From: Shewanella sp. TC10
GTDB taxonomy: Bacteria > Pseudomonadota > Gammaproteobacteria > Enterobacterales > Shewanellaceae
Assembly (NCBI RefSeq): GCF_009663145.1
Contig: NZ_VKHR01000039.1
Coordinates: forward strand, 1 to 53,376
Direction: 5' to 3'
DNA length: 53,376 nt
Below are positions 47,739 through 53,376 of this stretch, piece by piece. Within the stretch, counting starts at the first letter, position 1. Each line of letters starts with the position of its first letter. The translations under genes were made by a program, and so were the position numbers. The notes beneath the pieces are model-generated. The model was given only the letters and a program-made list of their open reading frames with translations. It was not told where the DNA came from and searched no databases.

Positions 47739-48500
47739 TTAATGTATAAACGTCCCTTGCTTTAAAAAATTGATCGTTTGCTCAGCAACGTCTAAATCGT
47801 ATCGCATTTGAGTATGAGTGACTTCTATCTCAATAAAGTCATTCATACTGGTTAATTTTGCCGACTCTACCGACACTAAGCCATCATTAGGGCCAGAAAA
47901 TAGTTTATGGGTAAGGCTTGAGGATTTTGTGCCCGCAATAATACCTAAATTGAGATCTGATTCTTCAAGGTTATTGCCTAGACTGTCTTTCCCAGTAACA
48001 AGTGCACGGCTTATTTCCCCACCTAGCTTCATTAGCCATGTGTCACTTAAATGATCCGCCAATTCACTACCTTTGTTAGGTGTGCCCATCAAAACAACCT
48101 TGCCAACAACTTGTTTAGTTAATTTTTCTTGGTTATTTTGCAGATAAGATCTAATCGCCAAACCACCAAGAGAATGGCCTACAAAATGTGCTTTGGGATT
48201 ATGTACTTTGCTAGCATTACGTAAACAAGCATCTATTTGTTTGCTCGTTTCGGTTAACACAGTTTCAACACGCTCGCCGATAGTATCGTAATCTAATGTA
48301 CAAACATTAAAGTTAGCTTCTTCAAGTCGCTGCTCTAGTTTCCACATCGCACCTTCACTCCTGCCTAAACCATGTGCGAGCACCACAAGTTCTTTATCAT
48401 CCTGATATGTTGAAGAGTTTACCTCTAAACTTGTACAACCAGAAATTTGCATTAAAATTAAGAATATAACTGTAATTGATAAACTGCTTTTAATTCCCAC
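47739..48500 (-). CDS. lipase-like alpha/beta-hydrolase lipoprotein
   Basis: A 253-residue hydrolase. The N-terminus MGIKSSLSITVIFLILMQISGC ends in a lipobox (ISGC), so it is probably lipid-anchored in the envelope. The nucleophile elbow is VGHSLGG. Candidate acid and base residues are the Asp in GPNDGLVSV and the His in EVTHTQM. VVLAHGLGRSEGAMWKLEQRL supplies the oxyanion-hole HGLG. The start is GTG at 48500, with GAGGAG 7 bases upstream, overlapping the stop of the FISUMP gene, so the two are coupled. The substrate could be a lipid or an ester; none can be assigned. Confidence 0.85.
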   Translation of the reverse strand: MGIKSSLSITVIFLILMQISGCTSLEVNSSTYQDDKELVVLAHGLGRSEGAMWKLEQRLEEANFNVCTLDYDTIGERVETVLTETSKQIDACLRNASKVHNPKAHFVGHSLGGLAIRSYLQNNQEKLTKQVVGKVVLMGTPNKGSELADHLSDTWLMKLGGEISRALVTGKDSLGNNLEESDLNLGIIAGTKSSSLTHKLFSGPNDGLVSVESAKLTSMNDFIEIEVTHTQMRYDLDVAEQTINFLKQGTFIH

Positions 48501-48515
48501 CTATTAACTCCTCAA

Positions 48516-49268
48516 CTAGATTTTCACACATCGAACTGAAAACATATGTGACTTAGTTAATGTCGCGCGGCGAATTTCGCCTTTATGGGAATTCCACCAA
48601 GAGTAAGCAAGTGTTCTTGCAAATGCCTCTTTTTCACTAGCAGAGCTGCTGGTCCAAAATTCGGTATACATGCCTTGGGTGATATACCACTTTCCAAGCT
48701 TTACTCCAGCAGGAGTAGCTGAGAAATTAAACTTATTAACTTGTGATTGATCGAATCGCCTAAAAAGCGTGTCTGCTTGTTCGGCCTTTAGCGTAATAGC
48801 TATATCTTTTTCACCTCGCCAACCTAATATATTTAACTCAGGCTCAGCTATTCCTATGCTTCTTTCTAACTCCTGCCAGTCTTCATCAGAAGCGACACGC
48901 CAGCCATCAGGACAAAGATTACGTTTATCAGCAACATCATTCCAATCATAAAGACGACCGTATTTTAAAAGCTTGTTTTCATCGTCATCGGGAATAAAAC
49001 CACTATTAACCTTTGAGCCGTCTTGAAACTGAGTCACCCTTAAATTTTCAGCTAACCAAGTTTGATGACCTATAGTGACGGTGCGGTATACATTACCTTC
49101 ACCGTCTTGAACTTTATCAATTGAATCTTTACCAATTGAAGCTTTGCCAATAGAAGTTTTATCTTGTTGCTTTGTTTGTTGCCAATTATTTGATTCATCT
49201 GTTGTGCTATTTGCTGATGTCGTTGCCATAATCATACATACCCCGAACAATAAATTGAGTGCTTTCAT
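48516..49268 (-). CDS. secreted FISUMP-domain protein
   Basis: A 250-residue exported protein (signal peptide MKALNLLFGVCMIMATTSANS). The mature part contains DGEGNVYRTVTIGHQTWLAENL, YDWNDVADKRNLCPDGWRV and DWQELERSIG. These are the markers of the FISUMP (Fibrobacter succinogenes major paralogous) domain, and the protein ends in FSVRCVKI as that family does. Its molecular function is unknown. A short repeat KTSIGKASIGKDSIDK precedes the domain. It lies between an SDR gene (33-base gap) and the lipase-like lipoprotein (15-base gap), forming a probable three-gene operon. Confidence 0.85.
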   Translation of the reverse strand: MKALNLLFGVCMIMATTSANSTTDESNNWQQTKQQDKTSIGKASIGKDSIDKVQDGEGNVYRTVTIGHQTWLAENLRVTQFQDGSKVNSGFIPDDDENKLLKYGRLYDWNDVADKRNLCPDGWRVASDEDWQELERSIGIAEPELNILGWRGEKDIAITLKAEQADTLFRRFDQSQVNKFNFSATPAGVKLGKWYITQGMYTEFWTSSSASEKEAFARTLAYSWWNSHKGEIRRATLTKSHMFSVRCVKI

Positions 49269-49301
49269 AACATTGCCTTCTTACAAACTTATGTAATAGA
49301 T

Positions 49302-50252
49302 TTAAAACGACCAAATGTGATCAGTTTCTTTTTCTGAAAGCGCCCATAGTTTAGTTAATACTTCATCTTCTAAAACAAATGACTCAAGTTTGCATTCAGC
49401 TACAGGTCCACCAAAATTCATCAAGCCAGTAGGGCCGTAATATGCTCTTTGTTTAAGGTTTTCTGCCGTAGCACACATGACTTCAGGGTACGCGCCCTTT
49501 TCAGCTGACTGCGCAAGTCCTAACTTCACCATCACAGACCAAGATAGTCGTGTTGCCAGGCTTGAACTTTCACGGATTAAAGAGGTATTCGATGCACCAG
49601 GGTGACAAACGTATACTTCAACATGCTTTCCATGCTGTTTAACCTTGTCTTGTAACTTATAAGCAAACATCATTTGTGCAAGCTTGCTTTGGCTATAAAC
49701 CTTATTAGGGTGATAGTTTTTATCCCAGTTCATATCATCAAACTGGATATTTCTTAACCCCATTTTATGACCCTCACTCGACACGACAACGATTCGTCCT
49801 TTGGACTGGTCTATTCTTTCAAACAACAAACCAGATAATAAAAAATGGCCGTAGTGATTGACGCCTAGCTGACTTTCAAAACCATCAACAGTGTGTTGCT
49901 GCTGCGCTATTTGTGCGATAGCGCCATTACAGATTAGTGCATCAATTTGAGGCACTTTCTTTAATACCTCAATGGCGGCTTTTCGAATTGAAGCAAGCTC
50001 GGCTAAATCCATCGTTATAAAAGTGACCTGTGCTGTAACGCCAAACTCACTCTTTAACTCAGTTATTGCTGCTTCAGATTTAGCAGGGTTACGATTTAGC
50101 ATTACGACTTGAGCACCTTTAGCTAATAATATTCTCGTAGCTTGAAACCCAGCTCCCGTATTAGCGCCAGTAATCAGGTAAGTTTTACCTTGTAAGTCAC
50201 TTAAGTTTTCTGGTGTCCAACCTTTAGGACCAAATAGGTTTTTATCTATCAT
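49302..50252 (-). CDS. short-chain dehydrogenase/reductase
   Basis: A 316-residue SDR. The nucleotide-binding motif is LITGANTGAGFQATRIL, the NNAG-equivalent is ICNGAIA, and the catalytic pair is in YSQSKLAQMMFAYKL. Length and the C-terminal YYGPTGLMNFGGPV place it near retinol-dehydrogenase/protochlorophyllide-reductase-like SDRs. The frame extends to 50297, but the ATG at 50252 is preceded by AGGGGAA at ideal distance. The substrate is unknown. It is divergent from an AraC-family regulator, which is a common pairing for aldehyde or quinone-responsive reductases. Confidence 0.88.
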   Translation of the reverse strand: MIDKNLFGPKGWTPENLSDLQGKTYLITGANTGAGFQATRILLAKGAQVVMLNRNPAKSEAAITELKSEFGVTAQVTFITMDLAELASIRKAAIEVLKKVPQIDALICNGAIAQIAQQQHTVDGFESQLGVNHYGHFLLSGLLFERIDQSKGRIVVVSSEGHKMGLRNIQFDDMNWDKNYHPNKVYSQSKLAQMMFAYKLQDKVKQHGKHVEVYVCHPGASNTSLIRESSSLATRLSWSVMVKLGLAQSAEKGAYPEVMCATAENLKQRAYYGPTGLMNFGGPVAECKLESFVLEDEVLTKLWALSEKETDHIWSF

Positions 50253-50301
50253 ATGTTTCCCCTGATCGTTGAATAACTGAATTTGATATACATACACTAT
50301 A

Positions 50302-50372
50302 GTCTCAATCGTATAGGTTATATAGACGTATTCATCGCTAAAAACTGCCTATTTGTATTATAAGATTGAAAC
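50302..50372. promoter_or_regulatory. candidate operator pair in the SDR/AraC divergent promoter
   Basis: GTCTCAATC (50302-50310) and GATTGAAAC (50364-50372) are inverted copies differing at one base. Their centres are 62 bases apart, about six helical turns. The region is the only place where both divergent promoters can lie. AraC-family regulators often bind such spaced half-sites. Confidence 0.4.
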
Positions 50373-50424
50373 GTCGAGTTATCACTGCTATCTTGAAATC
50401 ATATTTTATTGAGAGGTTATGCTG

Positions 50425-51321
50425 ATGAATAAACAGCAAATCGAGCATATTATTAACCGTAAAGTGTCAGCAAACAGTTTGATTGAAACGGCTATACAAG
50501 GTGTGCGATTATTTAAAATTACTGAACCTATTCAATGCGAACCTGCAGTGTATGAACCTTCGGTAACTGCCATTGTTCGTGGTGGTAAAGAAGCGATATG
50601 GGGAGGTAAAAAACACCTTTACGACAACAATAAATATATATGTTGCTCCATGTCTATGCCGATTGAAACAGGGACTCCTGAGACCTCAGCAGACAATCCA
50701 CTACTTGGCGTTTATATTTCAATTGATCCAAGACTAATGACTGAAGTGGCGTTAGAAATACAAAGCAGTAGAGGTTCTTCTAGGATGTTGAACAGTGCAG
50801 CTTCGCCACAAGGTGTTTCCACCGCAATTTGGGACGAGTCTTTTTCTGATGCACTTTATAGGCTGCTATTGCTGGATGACGATTCAATGGACTTAGCCAT
50901 CCTTGAGAAAAGTCGCTTACGGGAGCTCTATTATGCGATTTTAAAAGGTGAAGCTGGCCATTCGTTTAAACGTGCATTTGGAGTGGGCAATGAAATAGCC
51001 CGTTCGATTGAGTTTTTGTCATCTCACATCACTAAACCTGTCACCATTGACGAGTTAGCGGATCAAATAGGCATGAGCCGTGCGGTATTTCATCGTAAAT
51101 TTAAACAAGCAACAAGCATGTCCCCTATTCAATTTGTTAAATCGATGCGACTCAATCATGCAGCAATGAAAATAGCTGAAGGTACCAATGTAAATGTCGC
51201 AGCCATGAATGTGGGCTATGTTAGTTCAACGCAGTTCAGTCGAGAGTTTAAGAGAATGTATGGTTTATCCCCAAAGCAATGGGGGCAGGCAAAAGCACAA
51301 AGTCTAAATACGATTCAATAA
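50425..51321 (+). CDS. AraC-family transcriptional regulator
   Basis: A 298-residue regulator with an AraC_N-type cupin domain at residues of about 20-160 (EPSVTAIVRGGKEAIWGGKKHLY). A C-terminal double helix-turn-helix follows (TIDELADQIGMSRAVFHRKFKQATSMSPIQF and NVAAMNVGYVSSTQFSREFKRMYGLSPKQ). The open frame starts at 50419, but GAGAGG at 50411-50416 is too close to that codon; the ATG at 50425 is better. It belongs to the YqhC-like subgroup that often controls neighbouring oxidoreductases, so control of the divergent SDR operon is likely but inferred. Confidence 0.9.
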   Translation: MNKQQIEHIINRKVSANSLIETAIQGVRLFKITEPIQCEPAVYEPSVTAIVRGGKEAIWGGKKHLYDNNKYICCSMSMPIETGTPETSADNPLLGVYISIDPRLMTEVALEIQSSRGSSRMLNSAASPQGVSTAIWDESFSDALYRLLLLDDDSMDLAILEKSRLRELYYAILKGEAGHSFKRAFGVGNEIARSIEFLSSHITKPVTIDELADQIGMSRAVFHRKFKQATSMSPIQFVKSMRLNHAAMKIAEGTNVNVAAMNVGYVSSTQFSREFKRMYGLSPKQWGQAKAQSLNTIQ

Positions 51322-51546
51322 GTCATTATGACAAGCAATTATGCATAAGCTGTTTCTAAATAGCCTGAGACAAATAGCTTGCTATTAATAGCTTTTTCTA
51401 ATAAAACTTTACCAGAAAGCAGTCACTATAGTCTGGTATTAATTATTGGTAGCTTTTGTGGTGAATTATTATATATCGCTATATAACAATGACTTACCAT
51501 GTGATTATAACAATAACAAAGGCACAAGAACTTTTATTGCAAACAC

Positions 51547-51573
51547 AAAAAAACCGCATTAAGCGGTTTTTTT
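51547..51573. terminator. bidirectional terminator
   Basis: AAAAAACCGC, an ATTAA loop, then GCGGTTTTTTT. It lies 20 bases beyond the 27-codon minus-strand gene and 225 bases after the AraC-family gene, and serves at least the former. Confidence 0.9.
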
Positions 51574-51594
51574 ATGGCGTCTTGATTAATGTTC

Positions 51595-51678
51595 TTAAAA
51601 CATTGAAACAAAGAATGCGCTAAAACAAATTACGATTACTACTGAGGTGCCAAGAGCCATTTTTAATTCTGTTGTCAT
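51595..51678 (-). CDS. ynhF: YnhF-like 27-aa membrane peptide
   Basis: On the minus strand GGAGACA precedes an ATG at 51678 by a good distance and opens a 27-codon frame. The product begins MTTELKMALGTSVVIVI, ends in FFVSMF, and is one hydrophobic helix. It resembles E. coli YnhF, which starts MSTDLKFSLVTTIIVL: the M-[ST]-T-[DE]-L-K start and the length agree. YnhF is a small inner-membrane protein, reported as formyl-methionine-retaining, with no known function. A strong terminator follows within 50 bases. Good signals on both sides make this micro-gene credible, although similarity over 27 residues is limited evidence. Confidence 0.72.
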   Translation of the reverse strand: MTTELKMALGTSVVIVICFSAFFVSMF

Positions 51679-51855
51679 TATCTTGTCTCCAAATAAATAT
51701 AAGTTAATTTTAGCTAATATGGATATATTTCACAGCGTTTAACCGTGATTATGTGATGTTAAACAACAAAAATACTATTCTAAATCAATTTTTTAACTGC
51801 AATAGAAATTTGTTATGCTTACAAAAACACCCTACCAATTACAAAAGAGTGCATT

Positions 51856-52266
51856 ATGTCGCAATTACTTCATACGATGATCCGAGTCGGTAACCTTGAG
51901 CGCAGTATTGAGTTTTACACCAAGGTCATGGGCATGAAATTATTAAGAAAATCAGAAAATGCTGAATATAAATATACCCTTGCATTTGTCGGTTTTGGAG
52001 AAGAATCAACTGGCCAAGCTGTAATTGAACTCACCTACAATTGGGGGACTGAAAGCTATGACTTAGGTAATGGGTTTGGTCACCTTGCTATCGGTGAAGA
52101 AGATATTTACGCTCGCTGTGAAGCTATTGCCGCTGCTGGCGGTAAAGTGACACGTGCACCCGGCCCTGTTGCTGGCGGATCTACTGAAATTGCATTTGTT
52201 GAAGATCCAGATGGTTATAAAATTGAACTGATACAGAAGAAAGCCATGAGTGAGGGATTGGGCTAA
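51856..52266 (+). CDS. gloA: lactoylglutathione lyase (glyoxalase I)
   Basis: A 136-residue glyoxalase I that converts the methylglyoxal-glutathione hemithioacetal to S-lactoylglutathione. Metal-binding residues lie at [14 protein letters not shown] (His), [10 protein letters not shown] (Glu), GFGHLAIG (His) and YKIELIQ (Glu). The Glu/His set and short length fit the Ni-dependent bacterial type. GAGTG is 6-7 bases upstream of the ATG. It is a single gene with a terminator directly after it. Confidence 0.95.
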   Translation: MSQLLHTMIRVGNLERSIEFYTKVMGMKLLRKSENAEYKYTLAFVGFGEESTGQAVIELTYNWGTESYDLGNGFGHLAIGEEDIYARCEAIAAAGGKVTRAPGPVAGGSTEIAFVEDPDGYKIELIQKKAMSEGLG

Positions 52267-52290
52267 TAATTATTGCTTAGTTCATCAGCC

Positions 52291-52322
52291 AATAAAAAAG
52301 CCAGCAAATGCTGGCTTTTTTT
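52291..52322. terminator. bidirectional terminator gloA / TonB receptor
   Basis: AAAAAAGCCAGCA, an AA loop, then TGCTGGCTTTTTT: a 13-bp stem with runs on both sides, between two convergent genes. Confidence 0.95.
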
Positions 52323-52338
52323 GTTAATCAAAGTTCGT

Positions 52339-53376
52339 TTAGAACTTCATTGAGATACCAGCATAGATCTGACGACCTAGTGTATCGTAAACTTCTGGAA
52401 CAGTACCAGCTTCGTTACCGCTAGAAACCATTACTGGTTCTTCATTAGTTAAGTTCTTAACACCGATGTTAGCTGATAAACCGTCAGTGAAGTGGTAAAC
52501 ACCTGAAATGTTGTGGTAAAGCACTGATTCAATATCGTCGCCATTGTTCACATCATTCATTTCACCGATATAACGGTTTGAGTACATGACACTCCAATCA
52601 CCACGGCTAGCCGTTAAGTTGAAGTTATTTTTGTATTCAGCGTATCCGCCGTACATGCCGCCAATTGTACCAGTGTAATCAACACCATCTTGTTCAAACT
52701 TAATTAGGTAAGTTAAGTCGTTGTTGATTTTCCAATCCAAACCTAAACCTTCGAAGGTGTAAGCTAAGTTGAAATCAACACCACTTGTATCTTGATAACC
52801 AACGTTCGTTAACGGGTTAGTTAGGTTAGATAAGTCACCGTTTGAGCCAATGTTAAATGTTTCACAAGCTGAAGTATCGCCAGCGTAACAATTATTTAGA
52901 CCAGCTTGTACATCTAGACGTGCAATCGCATCATCAATCTTAAATCTCCACCAATCCAAGGTTAGAGACATGCCATCAATGTAGCTTGGCGAGTAAACTA
53001 AACCTGCTGTGAAAGATTCAGATGTTTCAGCATCAAGATCTTCATCAGATGTGTAGTTAACTAAGATTTGTGGATCTTGCTCGTTGCCCCATGGGTCATC
53101 TAGGTAGTCGTAAGAACCTGAGTTACCACCGTATAGCTCGCTCACACTTGGTGCACGGAAACCTGTTGCAGCAACAGTACGAAGCATTAAGTCGCCAGTT
53201 GCTTCATAAGTTAAACCGACTTTCCACGTTGCAGCGCTACCGAAAGTAGAGTAGTCATCGTAACGAAGTGCAAATTCACCAGTTAATTTATCAGTGAATG
53301 GTACGCTTACTTCTTGGTATACCGAGAATACGTCAAAGCTACCGTCAGTTGGGTCTTGTTGAGCAGCAGTACCTTC
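52339..53376 (-). CDS. TonB-dependent outer-membrane receptor, 3' part
   Basis: The frame is open from the window's right edge to the stop at 52339 and gives 345 C-terminal residues. They are those of a TonB-dependent receptor beta-barrel: repeated aromatic-rich strands (GEFALRYDDYSTFG, TGLVYSPSYIDGMSLTLDWW), LMLRTVAATGFRAPSVSELYG, the usual barrel motif of this family, and a C-terminal phenylalanine (GRQIYAGISMKF) for barrel assembly. The plug domain and signal peptide are outside the window. An internal Met at 53187 is not the start. The pair of cysteines in NNCYAGDTSACETF is also found in large-barrel receptors of this group. The ligand cannot be told. Confidence 0.93.
   Translation of the reverse strand, partial: EGTAAQQDPTDGSFDVFSVYQEVSVPFTDKLTGEFALRYDDYSTFGSAATWKVGLTYEATGDLMLRTVAATGFRAPSVSELYGGNSGSYDYLDDPWGNEQDPQILVNYTSDEDLDAETSESFTAGLVYSPSYIDGMSLTLDWWRFKIDDAIARLDVQAGLNNCYAGDTSACETFNIGSNGDLSNLTNPLTNVGYQDTSGVDFNLAYTFEGLGLDWKINNDLTYLIKFEQDGVDYTGTIGGMYGGYAEYKNNFNLTASRGDWSVMYSNRYIGEMNDVNNGDDIESVLYHNISGVYHFTDGLSANIGVKNLTNEEPVMVSSGNEAGTVPEVYDTLGRQIYAGISMKF

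Overview
The window looks like chromosomal DNA of a marine gammaproteobacterium, most likely Shewanella or a close relative. The reasons are a moderately AT-rich base composition, an rnfABCDGE-nth block, a degenerate GGDEF/EAL protein of the CsrD type, a class I iron-sulfur fumarase, a periplasmic S9 peptidase, a TonB-dependent receptor with a C-terminus typical of that group, and a five-copy tRNA-Asn array. The genus is an inference from gene content and was not tested by any search.

Layout. 0-2.7 kb: an alpha-amylase fragment runs directly into a 5'-truncated von Willebrand A (VWA) protein gene, followed by an unrecognised gene. 2.9-8.4 kb: tRNA-Ser(GGA), a MarC-family membrane protein, a small basic ORF, a secreted S9 peptidase and fumarase, most on the minus strand. 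8.6-10.0 kb: pabB. 10.3-13.1 kb: a low-information accessory patch with two related tryptophan-rich proteins of unknown function and a possible third, tiny member. 13.4-26.3 kb: a complete glycogen cluster on the minus strand, transcribed malQ-glgB-glgX-glgP-glgC-glgA. 26.7-36.5 kb: a CoA pyrophosphatase of the Nudix family, asnS, a CNB-CBS-DUF294 protein with a partner DEDD exonuclease, a BCCT transporter and uvrB. 36.5-38.2 kb: 1.7 kb without convincing genes but with a cluster of DnaA boxes. 38.2-38.7 kb: five identical tRNA-Asn genes. 38.9-47.7 kb: csrD, then the Rnf electron-transport operon and nth. 47.7-51.3 kb: a probable SDR / FISUMP protein / lipase-like lipoprotein operon, divergent from an AraC-family regulator. 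51.6-53.4 kb: a 27-residue YnhF-like membrane peptide, gloA, and the 3' part of a TonB-dependent receptor that runs off the window.

How the parts work together. The glycogen cluster holds everything needed to make ADP-glucose (GlgC), extend and branch glucan (GlgA, GlgB) and break it down again (GlgP, GlgX, MalQ). The Rnf complex couples ferredoxin/NADH electron transfer to ion movement, or in an Rsx-like role reduces SoxR. The closely linked nth is the usual gammaproteobacterial arrangement. asnS lies about 9 kb from the five tRNA-Asn genes.

The most noteworthy items are the DnaA-box cluster upstream of uvrB (the position that DARS1 occupies in E. coli), the chimeric junction near base 188, the related gene family at 10.3-13.1 kb, the placement of the glycogen cluster between pabB and the CoA pyrophosphatase gene, unusual low-complexity segments in GlgP and GlgA, and the YnhF-like micro-gene. 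No CRISPR array, insertion sequence, integrase or prophage gene was seen. All calls come from reading the sequence and from knowledge of the families; no database search was run.
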